From positions 1-6,783 of the forward strand of contig DQUX01000395.1 in NCBI GenBank assembly GCA_015662065.1: a DNA stretch of 6,783 nt, written 5' to 3'. The translations under genes were made by a program, and so were the position numbers. Under the pieces are notes generated by a model. It did not search any database, had not been told where the DNA came from, and saw nothing but the letters and a program-made list of their open reading frames with translations. This document shows positions 1 to 6,284 of the stretch, in pieces (the first letter of the stretch is position 1; the number at the start of each line of letters is the position of its first letter). This DNA is from Anaerolineales bacterium (GTDB lineage Bacteria > Chloroflexota > Anaerolineae > B4-G1 > DUEL01).

Positions 1-14
1 GAGGGGGTGGAACG

Positions 15-323
15 ATGACCGATCCCGACGCACTGCGGGAAGCGATACTTCAGCGGCTCTCCTCCGTCATCGATCCGGAGACAGGGGTCGATGTGGTACG
101 AATGCGGCTGATCGAAGACCTGGAGGTGGACGAAGAGGGCGTGGTCCGGTACAAATTCCGTCCCTCCTCCCCTCTCTGCCCCATCGCGATACCGCTGGCG
201 CTCTCCATCCGGGAAGCGGTGGCCGGGGTGGAGGGGGTGGCCCGGCAGGAGATCGGGGTGGTTGGCTATATCAAGGCCGAGGAGTTGAACGCCCTGCTGC
301 GGGAACCGGTCGAGGCAGGTTAG
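15..323 (+). CDS. MIP18/DUF59 family protein (SufT-like, Fe-S assembly related)
   Basis: A 102-residue protein spanning the usual length of a stand-alone MIP18/DUF59 domain. The N-terminal helix leads into the family signature DPETG at residues 20-24, followed by VDVVRMRLI, where relatives have a similar 'diV.lgLv' strand. The conserved cysteine lies in SSPLCPIAIP (Cys55), matching the family's 'T.pgCP' position, and is followed by an amphipathic helix and the 'V.GV..V.V' strand. Known relatives (SufT, the eukaryotic CIA factor MIP18, PaaD) assist Fe-S cluster assembly or delivery; the precise client here is unknown. The ATG at 15 is preceded by a purine-rich GAGGGGGTGG at 1-10, a plausible ribosome binding site 4 nt or slightly more away. 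The upstream neighbour lies outside the window, so it may be the last gene of an operon. The protein is acidic and soluble, with no signal peptide. Family assignment is fairly firm; specific function is not. Confidence 0.82.
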   Translation: MTDPDALREAILQRLSSVIDPETGVDVVRMRLIEDLEVDEEGVVRYKFRPSSPLCPIAIPLALSIREAVAGVEGVARQEIGVVGYIKAEELNALLREPVEAG

Positions 324-403
324 CGCGGCTCGGACGCAGATTTCCGCCGGCTTCGTCCACGGGTCCCCCTTCCCTCGGATGTTGGTGCTGCTTCGCCCGG
401 CCC

Positions 404-425
404 GCCGGACGCCGAACCGTCCGGC
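404..425. terminator. Perfect GC-rich hairpin, possible terminator of the DUF59 gene
   Basis: GCCGGACG at 404-411 pairs perfectly with CGTCCGGC at 418-425, giving an 8-bp stem with a 6-nt loop (CCGAAC). It lies about 80 nt after the DUF59 stop codon and about 45 nt before the kinase promoter. There is no T-tract on either strand, so it is not a classical intrinsic terminator. It could be a U-less terminator, an mRNA 3'-end stabiliser or a chance structure in GC-rich DNA. The rest of 324-469 shows nothing else recognisable. Confidence 0.35.
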
Positions 426-469
426 TGGAAGCCAAACCCTCCTCATTCGACTCTCCTTCTCTCCGCTCA

Positions 470-498
470 TTGGTGGCTTCTCCATTTTGGATTATAAT
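470..498 (+). promoter_or_regulatory. Sigma70-type promoter of the sensor kinase gene
   Basis: A perfect -10 box TATAAT at 493-498 stands 17 nt downstream of TTGGTG at 470-475, which matches TTGACA in its first three bases. The surrounding sequence is locally AT-rich in an otherwise GC-rich region. Transcription would begin near 505, about 55 nt before the preferred kinase start at 560. This placement would rule out the in-frame TTG at 470 and the ATG at 497 as translation starts, because both lie upstream of the transcript. The -35 match is weak, so the assignment rests mainly on the -10 box and the exact spacing. Confidence 0.55.
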
Positions 499-559
499 GG
501 GTGTAGAGTTGAGACGGCGCCTACTACCTGTATGCCACGTACACCTCGGGGAAATGGCA

Positions 560-3121
560 ATGGGCGATGTGACCAAGCGAAAGCGGAATGAGGAGGTTGC
601 CAAGTCCATCCCTTTGCGTCTCCTGATTCTCGAGGACCGACCGGATGACGCCGAGTTGATGGTGCATGCGCTGCGACGAGCGGGGTTCAAGCCCGATTGG
701 CGGCGGGTGGAGACCGAGGCGGACTACCTCGCCCAGTTGCACGAGGGGCTCGATCTGATCCTCGCGGATTATCACCTGCCTCGATTCAATGCCCTGCGAG
801 CGCTGCGCCTGTTGCAGGAGCGCGGGCTGGACATCCCCTTCATCGTCGTCACCGGCGCGATCGGCGAGGAGGCGGCGGTGGAGTGTATGAGGCGGGGCGC
901 TACTGACTACCTGCTCAAGGATCGGTTGGCGCGGTTGGGGCTGGCGGTGATGGGCGCGCTCCAGCAGAAGCGGCTCCGCGATGAGAGGCGACAGGCCCAG
1001 GAGGCGCTGCGGGAGAGTGAGGAGCAGTTCCGCTCTGTGGTGGAGCACTCCCACGCCGGGATTCTCATCGTGGACGCTGCCTACCGGTTCGTCTACGTGA
1101 ACGACGAGCTGTGCCGGATCCTGGGGTATCCCCGCGAGGAGGTGATCGGCGAGGACTTCCGGAGGTTCCTCGATGAGGAGAGCAAGGCGATAGTCGCAGA
1201 GCGGTATGTCCGCCGGCAGAGGGGGGAAGCAGTCCCGCCCAGGTACGAGTTCAATATCATCCGGAAGGATGGGGAGAAACGGCGGGTAGAAATTCGTTCG
1301 ACCGTGATCAGGGATTCCGCAGGGAATGTGCGGACGGTGGCCCAGATCCTGGATATCACCGAGCGGAAGCGGGCGGAGGAGGCGTTACGTCATTATGCCC
1401 GGCGGTTGGAGGTCCTGCGCGAGATCGACCAGGCCATCCTGGCGGCCCAGTCGCCGGAGGAGATCGCTCGGGCCGCCCTGGCCCGCATCCGACAACTGGT
1501 GCCCTGCCAGCGGGCCAGTGTGGCGTTGTTCGACTTTCAGGCCGACGTGGGCGCGGTGCTTGCTGTCCATGTCAACGGTGAGACGAGGATCGGAGCAGGA
1601 ACGCGCGTTTCGCTAGGGGAGTTTGGATCCGTTGAGAGGCTCCGGCAGGGCCAGGTCGGTGTAGTGGAAGATGTCCTGACCCGTCCCCAACGGACGCCGC
1701 TGGAGGAGATGTTGCTCGCTGAAGGGGTGCGCTCCTACATCAATGTGCCTTTGGTTGTCCATGGCAAGTTGATCGGCTCCCTCAACGTGGGGGCGGATCG
1801 TCCCAATGCTTTTTCCCCCGCTCATATGGAGGTCGTCCGGGAGGTGGCCGACCAACTGGCGGTCGCCATCCAGAATGCCCGGTTGCTGGAGGACGAGCGC
1901 AGGCGCAGCGCGGAATTGGAGGCTCTGCGCCAGGCCAGCCTCCACCTGACCTCCAGCCTGGATCTGCAGTCGGTGCTGGAGACGATCGTCGAACATGCCC
2001 TCCGACTGATGTCCGCCGATGATGCCCACATTTTCCTCTATGATGGGGAGCGGTTGACCTTTGGCACTGCTCTGTGGGCGGGGGAGGTTCAGCGGGAGCC
2101 CTATGCCGAGCCTCGGCAGGACGGCCTGACCTATACGGTTGCCCGCACCGGGGAACGGATCGTCGTCTCCGATGTGAACAGCCATCCCCTCTTCCAGGAC
2201 TGGCAGTGGGGCGGGGCGATCATCGGCCTGCCGCTGTGGGTCGGCGAGCAGGTGGTCGGGGTGATGAACATCGCCTTCGAGGAGCCGCGGGCCTTCGACG
2301 AGAAGGAGCTGAATGTGCTGCAACTGCTGGCCGACCAAGCGGCCATCGCCATTCACAATGCCCGCCTGCACCAGCAGGTGCGCCGCCACGCCGAGGAGCT
2401 GGCCACCGCTCTCGCCCGCTTGCAGGAGCTGGACCGACTCAAGAGCGAGTTTGTCCAGAACGTCTCCCACGAGCTGCGCTCCCCGCTGGCCCTGATCCGG
2501 GGGTACGCGGAGCTTTTGAGCAGTGGCGAGTTAGGGGAATTGGACCCGCGGCAGCGGGGGCCAGTGGAGATCATCGTCCGGCGGGCGCGGATGTTGGGGG
2601 AGCTGGTGGAGGACATCACTCTCATTCTAGGGGCGGAGGCGCGGCCGCTGGAGCGGGTGCCGGTGGCGCTGGACGAGCTGGCCCGGGCGGCGGTGGAGGA
2701 TTTCCGGGTGGCCGCCGAGGAGTCCGGGTTGGCGCTGGAGGCGGAGATCGCCCCCGACCTGCCGCCGGTGGGCGGCGGGGCCGTCTACCTGCGCCGGGTA
2801 CTGGACAATCTGCTCAGCAACGCGGTCAAGTTCACCCCTGCAGGTGGCATCGTCACCGTGCGGATGTGGCAGGAAGAAGCGTCTGTGATCCTGCAGGTTT
2901 CCGACACCGGCATCGGCATACCGCCGGAGCATCAGGGTCGCATCTTCGAACGGTTCTACCAGGTGAATGGGAGCATCCGACGCCGTCACGGTGGGATGGG
3001 ACTGGGGTTGGCGTTGGTGAGAGAGGTAGTGGAGGCGCTGGGGGGGACGGTCGGCTTGGAGAGCGAGGTGGGCAAGGGGAGCACCTTCACCGTGACCCTG
3101 CCCGTCTTCTCTGAAGCGTAG
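560..3121 (+). CDS. Cytosolic hybrid sensor histidine kinase, REC-PAS-GAF-GAF-HisKA-HATPase
   Basis: Two-component signalling kinase of 853 residues from the ATG at 560. Domain order: receiver (~20-135) with acidic pair E25/D26, phospho-acceptor D70 in ILADYHLP, T98 and K120; PAS (~155-270), ending in the typical DITERKRAEEAL linker; two GAF domains (~282-442 and ~458-600); HisKA with phospho-accepting H637 in VSHELRSPL; and HATPase_c with N-box NLLSNAVKFTP (~750-760), G1 DTGIGIP, F-box FERFYQ and G2 GGMGLGLAL (~811-819). Every catalytic box is intact, so it should be an active kinase. No membrane segment or signal peptide is visible, so it senses inside the cell. The start at 560 is preferred because GGGG at 548-551 lies 8 nt upstream and the TATAAT at 493-498 puts transcription after the other candidates (TTG 470, ATG 497); ATG 554 would be too close to the GGGG. 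The N-terminal receiver suggests input from another kinase or phosphotransfer protein. No separate response regulator lies nearby, so ligand and target are unknown. Confidence 0.93.
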   Translation: MGDVTKRKRNEEVAKSIPLRLLILEDRPDDAELMVHALRRAGFKPDWRRVETEADYLAQLHEGLDLILADYHLPRFNALRALRLLQERGLDIPFIVVTGAIGEEAAVECMRRGATDYLLKDRLARLGLAVMGALQQKRLRDERRQAQEALRESEEQFRSVVEHSHAGILIVDAAYRFVYVNDELCRILGYPREEVIGEDFRRFLDEESKAIVAERYVRRQRGEAVPPRYEFNIIRKDGEKRRVEIRSTVIRDSAGNVRTVAQILDITERKRAEEALRHYARRLEVLREIDQAILAAQSPEEIARAALARIRQLVPCQRASVALFDFQADVGAVLAVHVNGETRIGAGTRVSLGEFGSVERLRQGQVGVVEDVLTRPQRTPLEEMLLAEGVRSYINVPLVVHGKLIGSLNVGADRPNAFSPAHMEVVREVADQLAVAIQNARLLEDERRRSAELEALRQASLHLTSSLDLQSVLETIVEHALRLMSADDAHIFLYDGERLTFGTALWAGEVQREPYAEPRQDGLTYTVARTGERIVVSDVNSHPLFQDWQWGGAIIGLPLWVGEQVVGVMNIAFEEPRAFDEKELNVLQLLADQAAIAIHNARLHQQVRRHAEELATALARLQELDRLKSEFVQNVSHELRSPLALIRGYAELLSSGELGELDPRQRGPVEIIVRRARMLGELVEDITLILGAEARPLERVPVALDELARAAVEDFRVAAEESGLALEAEIAPDLPPVGGGAVYLRRVLDNLLSNAVKFTPAGGIVTVRMWQEEASVILQVSDTGIGIPPEHQGRIFERFYQVNGSIRRRHGGMGLGLALVREVVEALGGTVGLESEVGKGSTFTVTLPVFSEA

Positions 3122-3130
3122 GACCCCGGC

Positions 3131-3394
3131 CTATTCTCCGGCTCCCGCGGCCTCGCCCAACTCCTGGTTGAGGATCCCTGCCTCGGCCATCAGTCGCAGG
3201 GTCTCCTGGGCCTCTTCTTCGTCCAGCCGGCTGATGGCGAAGCCCACGTGGACGATGACGTAATCGCCTACCTGCGCCTCCGGCACGTAGGCCAGGCAGA
3301 CCTCCCGGGTCACGCCGCCGAAGTCCACCTTGCCCATCCGCATCAGTGGGTTGTCATCTACTTCTGTGATCCGTCCGGGGATTCCCAAGCACAT
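3131..3394 (-). CDS. hypC: HypC/HupF family [NiFe] hydrogenase maturation chaperone
   Basis: An 87-residue protein beginning MCLGIPGRI, the diagnostic HypC/HupF start. Cys2, exposed after removal of Met1, is the residue that in known HypC binds the Fe(CN)2CO precursor with HypD and contacts the hydrogenase large subunit. The second hallmark, VGDYVIVHVGFAI with His49, is also present. The C-terminal helix with LDEEEAQETL is usual, followed by a short Ala/Gly/Glu tail. Length is normal for the family (about 75-100). It starts 1 nt after the hypB stop codon, with AAGGAG (3405-3410) inside the end of hypB and 10 nt from the ATG, indicating translational coupling in one operon. Its stop lies 9 nt from the stop of the convergent kinase gene, with no terminator between. 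The usual partners hypD, hypE and hypF and the hydrogenase subunits are not in the window. Confidence 0.95.
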   Translation of the reverse strand: MCLGIPGRITEVDDNPLMRMGKVDFGGVTREVCLAYVPEAQVGDYVIVHVGFAISRLDEEEAQETLRLMAEAGILNQELGEAAGAGE

Positions 3395-3395
3395 C

Positions 3396-4064
3396 TCAGT
3401 TGTGCTCCTTGTACGCTTTCACTTCCCCCCGCAGCCAGTCCAACCAGGCCTCCAGCCCCTCACCGGTCTTGCAGGAGAGGGGGAAGAAGGCCAGGCCGGG
3501 GTTGAGGGTCTCCACCCCGCGCCGGAAGTAGGCCACGTCGAAATCGAAGGCTGCCAGTACGTCTATCTTGTTCAGCACCAGCGCGTTCACGCCCCGGTAC
3601 ATCGGGGGATACTTGTACGGCTTGTCGTCCCCCTCCGGCACGCTGGCGATCAGCACGTCCCGGTGGGCTCCCAGCTTGAAGGCCGCCGGGCAGACGAGGT
3701 TGCCCACATTCTCCACGATCAGCAGGTCCAAGGATTCCAGCGGCAGTTGCGGCAATGCGCTTTGGAGCATCGCCGCGTCCAGGTGACAGGTACCGCCGGT
3801 GTTAACCTGTACCGAGGGGACGCCCAGGGCTGCCACCCGGTCGGCGTCCAATGTGGAGGCCAGGTCGCCATCCACCGCGCCGATGCGGAACTCCTCCCGC
3901 AGCGCCTCGATGGTGCTGGTGATGAGGCTGGTCTTGCCGGCGCCGGGGGAGGCCATCAGGTTGATGGTGAAGACCCCTGCCCCGTCCAGCCGGGCGCGGT
4001 TGGCGGCGGCCAGCTGGTCGTTGGCGCTCAGGATCTGTTCGACGACGGGCACACGGGTAGTCAT
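3396..4064 (-). CDS. hypB: HypB, Ni-binding GTPase for [NiFe] hydrogenase maturation
   Basis: A 222-residue SIMIBI-class GTPase that in known systems delivers nickel to the hydrogenase large subunit together with HypA. Visible motifs: P-loop SPGAGKTS (39-46), DGDLAS (65-70) in the switch I region, the G-domain metal site TGGTCHLDA with Cys93 and His94, a second metal-site cysteine in NLVCPAAF (Cys125), and guanine-specificity motif NKID (165-168). C-terminal SCKTGEG matches the usual SAK-like G5 loop. It lacks both the N-terminal CxxCGC high-affinity nickel motif of E. coli HypB and the His-rich storage stretch of rhizobial proteins, so it is the short form. GGAGG (complement of 4071-4075) lies 6 nt before the ATG. 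It sits 33 nt after the radical SAM gene and 1 nt before hypC on the same strand, consistent with cotranscription. A partner HypA is expected elsewhere in the genome. Confidence 0.96.
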   Translation of the reverse strand: MTTRVPVVEQILSANDQLAAANRARLDGAGVFTINLMASPGAGKTSLITSTIEALREEFRIGAVDGDLASTLDADRVAALGVPSVQVNTGGTCHLDAAMLQSALPQLPLESLDLLIVENVGNLVCPAAFKLGAHRDVLIASVPEGDDKPYKYPPMYRGVNALVLNKIDVLAAFDFDVAYFRRGVETLNPGLAFFPLSCKTGEGLEAWLDWLRGEVKAYKEHN

Positions 4065-4097
4065 CTGTGTCCTCCGTATCTCCGTGGTAGAAGGGGA

Positions 4098-5507
4098 TCA
4101 CGCGGGCTGGGCCGACCGGATCAGCCCCAGCCGGCGCAGTACTTTCCTTGGGGTAGCCCGGCGGGCCCGGGCCCACTGGTGGTGCACCCAGCGCTTGAGA
4201 CGGTTCCAGGGCGTGCGGCGCTGGCTCTCTGCCATAGCCCATTTAAGGAAAGTGTAGTCCTGCCCACGGATCTTGGGCTCGGTGGGGTTGCGACGGTAGG
4301 AGTCGTAGTCGGTGATGCGGCTCAGGTCGCGTTCGACGACGAAGTCGTACAGGTCGGTGCCGGGGTGGGGGGTGAAGAAGGCCGGGCTGTAGTAGTCCGG
4401 GTCGATCTCCTTCATCATCTGCACTGTCTCCATCACCTCTTCCCGCGTCTCCGTGGGCAACCCCATCATATAGTTGGCCCAGATAGCGACGCCGTGCTTT
4501 CGGCAGATGCGGGCTGCCTGCAGGTTCTGGGCCACCGTGGTGCCCTTGCGAATAAACTTGAGGACCCGGTCGCTGCCGCTCTCGAAGCCGATGAAGTAGC
4601 CCCGCAATCCGGCCCGGACCATACGCTCCACCATGTCCTCGTGCTTGACGATGATGTCGGCCCGGCTCTGACAGAAGAAGGGCATCGTGAAGCCCTCGGC
4701 GATGTACCGCTCTGTGAACGCCATTACCCACTCCCGGTCCTCCGTGAGGCAATCGTCGTGGAACATAAATGAGGCAATGTGGTAGCGGTCCACCAGCATA
4801 CGGATCTCGGCGATCACGTTTTCCACGCTCCGGCGGCGGGTGCGCTTGCCGAAGAGGTAGTCCTCCCCGGGCTTGCAGAAGGCGCAGTTGTAGATACAAC
4901 CCCGCCCGGCGATTATGGTGACGAAGGGGGGTGGGAGTTCGGGGACGAAGGGGACCTCCGGCGAGTCCAGATCGTAGCCCCACTTTTTCCATTCCTCCAG
5001 GAAGAGGTCGCGGTCGCCGAAAGGGATGGTGTCCAGGTCGGGCGGCTCGCCTCGCAGGACCCGCCGGGATGGCGGGTCGCCGGTCTCGATGGCTTGCAGC
5101 AACTGGGGGAAAGTGATCTCCCCCTCGTGGAGCATCAGGTAGTCCACATGGGGGATGCGCAGGCTGTCCTGGAGGGCGATGGTGACGTGGGGACCCCCGA
5201 TGACGGTGACGATCTCCGGCTTGACCTCCTTGGCGATGCCGATCGCCTGGCGAGCGGGGTTGTAGTCCACGCTCATCATAGTCACGCCGACCACGTCGGG
5301 GTCCCGCCGGGCCAGCTCCTCCCGGAAATGGTCCCATCCAGAGAGGGCCCGCAGGTCGATCAGGTCCACCTCGAACCCCTGGGCCCTGGCCGCTGCGCTG
5401 AGGGAGGCCAGCCCGTGGGAGATCCAGCCGGCATCCATTCCCTGTCTGAGGGAGTTCCACCCCCGTCCGGCGATGCCGGGATAGATAAAGGTCGTCTTCA
5501 GCGCCAT
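4098..5507 (-). CDS. B12-binding-domain radical SAM protein (BchE-like superfamily)
   Basis: A 469-residue protein with the two-part plan of cobalamin-type radical SAM enzymes. Residues 1-150 form a Rossmann-like B12-binding domain: DVVGVTMMSVDYN, IVTVIGGPHVT and LMLHEGE are typical. The radical SAM core follows (~193-390) with GCIYNCAFC, whose Cys204, Cys208 and Cys211 form the CxxxCxxC site for the [4Fe-4S] cluster that cleaves S-adenosylmethionine. Later core strands are recognisable: FMFHDDCLT, YFIGFESGSDRVL, YMMGLPTETREEV and HPGTDLYD. No DxHxxG lower-ligand motif is seen, which is common in this class and suggests base-off, His-off cobalamin if any is bound. The ~50-residue C-terminus is very basic (RARRATPRKVLRRLG). 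The substrate cannot be inferred; relatives include methyltransferases and BchE-type ring-forming enzymes. GGAGG (complement of 5512-5516) is 4 nt before the ATG. Lying 33 nt upstream of hypB on the same strand, it may serve hydrogenase or cofactor biogenesis, but that is inference. Confidence 0.9.
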   Translation of the reverse strand: MALKTTFIYPGIAGRGWNSLRQGMDAGWISHGLASLSAAARAQGFEVDLIDLRALSGWDHFREELARRDPDVVGVTMMSVDYNPARQAIGIAKEVKPEIVTVIGGPHVTIALQDSLRIPHVDYLMLHEGEITFPQLLQAIETGDPPSRRVLRGEPPDLDTIPFGDRDLFLEEWKKWGYDLDSPEVPFVPELPPPFVTIIAGRGCIYNCAFCKPGEDYLFGKRTRRRSVENVIAEIRMLVDRYHIASFMFHDDCLTEDREWVMAFTERYIAEGFTMPFFCQSRADIIVKHEDMVERMVRAGLRGYFIGFESGSDRVLKFIRKGTTVAQNLQAARICRKHGVAIWANYMMGLPTETREEVMETVQMMKEIDPDYYSPAFFTPHPGTDLYDFVVERDLSRITDYDSYRRNPTEPKIRGQDYTFLKWAMAESQRRTPWNRLKRWVHHQWARARRATPRKVLRRLGLIRSAQPA

Positions 5508-5636
5508 ACTACCTCCGAACGCTCAACTGCGGAGAATTAGTGACTGCCCGCGCCTCGTCACGGAGAGGACGGCAGCTCACACCGTTCCTGGGAAGGGCGT
5601 GCCTGGCCGCAGATGCGCCGGGGCGCGGGGGAGGGC
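5508..5636 (-). other. Intergenic gap between regulator and radical SAM gene
   Basis: This 129-nt gap is the longest inside the minus-strand gene set. It holds a small GC-rich self-complementary element at 5615-5626 (GCGCC and GGCGC arms, almost no loop) and the ribosome binding site of the radical SAM gene near 5512-5516. I see no good -35/-10 pair and no hairpin followed by a T-tract. Read-through from the regulator promoter is therefore likely, though a weak internal promoter cannot be excluded. Confidence 0.5.
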
Positions 5637-6266
5637 TCAGGAGGGAGGGTCGCCGGATGGAAACAGGTAGGTGCAGCGATCGCCTCCGGCGATGATCTTC
5701 TCCACTCTTTCCAGGTCCACCCCGAGCAATAGGGAGATCATCCGCTCGTCGATCTGGCAGGGCTGCGGATGGCGGCGGGCGACCCGGTCGTAGGGACAAT
5801 TGGCGATGTGAAGCCAGTACCGGCCGTCGTCACCCGTCTCTGCCGAGGCCAGGTACCCCAGCCCGTTGAGAAACTCCAGGGCTGCCTCCAGCCGGGTGGA
5901 GAGGTCGCTGCCCTCGGGGAGTTCGACCAGAGCCGCCATCCGCTCCGCGGTCCCTTCCACCAGTTCCTCCATCTCCTCCGTCGGGAGGCGTGCTTCCAAC
6001 TCCGTCAGCAACGCCTCGGCCAGGCGGTGGTAATTCTTGGGGAAGAACTCCTCCGCCTCCTCGCCCAGTCGATACACATACTGGGGCCGTCCCGGGCCCT
6101 TCTTACGGCGGGACTGGGGTGGAGCGATCAGGCCTTCGCTACGCAGGATCTCCAGGTGGTGCCGGATCGTGACGGGAGTCAGCCCCAGCTCACGGCCCAA
6201 CTCATCCACCGTTGCCTGCCCACGTGCCTTGATGATCTCCAGAATTCGCTGTCGAGTCTCCTGCAT
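5637..6266 (-). CDS. SufR-like winged-helix regulator with C-terminal cysteine cluster
   Basis: A 209-residue DNA-binding regulator. Residues 1-65 form an ArsR/DeoR-type winged helix: the helix-turn-helix ATVDELGRELGLTPVTIRHHLEILRSEGLI, then a basic wing SRRKKGPGRPQYVYRL. The middle is helical (YHRLAEALLTELEARL onwards). The C-terminal domain carries Cys157 (NCPYD), Cys170 (PQPCQ) and Cys198 (GDRCTY), a C-x12-C-x27-C spacing. As I recall the family, this equals the spacing of the cluster-ligating cysteines in cyanobacterial and mycobacterial SufR, which bind an Fe-S cluster and repress Fe-S assembly operons. The protein is therefore probably an Fe-S, redox or oxygen-responsive regulator, likely controlling its own promoter and the radical SAM-hypB-hypC genes downstream. 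No suf genes are in the window, so I give no symbol. AGGAG (complement of 6274-6278) lies 7 nt before the ATG. The fold is certain; SufR-type sensing is likely; the targets are inferred. Confidence 0.88.
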   Translation of the reverse strand: MQETRQRILEIIKARGQATVDELGRELGLTPVTIRHHLEILRSEGLIAPPQSRRKKGPGRPQYVYRLGEEAEEFFPKNYHRLAEALLTELEARLPTEEMEELVEGTAERMAALVELPEGSDLSTRLEAALEFLNGLGYLASAETGDDGRYWLHIANCPYDRVARRHPQPCQIDERMISLLLGVDLERVEKIIAGGDRCTYLFPSGDPPS

Positions 6267-6284
6267 TCCTTATCTCCTGCGCCC

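Noticed and set aside
1613..2470. 285-codon minus-strand frame opposite the kinase gene
   Set aside because: It is antisense to the GAF domains and the start of HisKA, with no recognisable motif and no plausible promoter or ribosome binding site.
2074..3114. 346-codon plus-strand frame inside the kinase gene
   Set aside because: It is an out-of-frame shadow with a low-complexity Gly/Ala/Arg translation; the kinase frame contains all catalytic boxes without interruption.
3330..4772. 480-codon open frame on the plus strand
   Set aside because: It lies entirely antisense to hypC, hypB and the radical SAM gene, all of which have clear motifs. The translation has no domain-like features, and long antisense frames are expected in GC-rich DNA.
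4243..5460. 405-codon minus-strand frame overlapping the radical SAM gene
   Set aside because: It is a shifted frame of the same strand, giving an Arg/Gly/Pro-rich translation typical of out-of-frame GC-rich coding sequence.
5615..5626. GCGCC/GGCGC palindrome as a terminator after the regulator
   Set aside because: The loop is too small for the full stem, no T-tract follows, and such short palindromes are common at this GC content.
5509..5799. 96-codon minus-strand frame spanning the gap before the radical SAM gene
   Set aside because: More than half overlaps the regulator in another frame, and the translation is Arg/Pro-rich without motifs.
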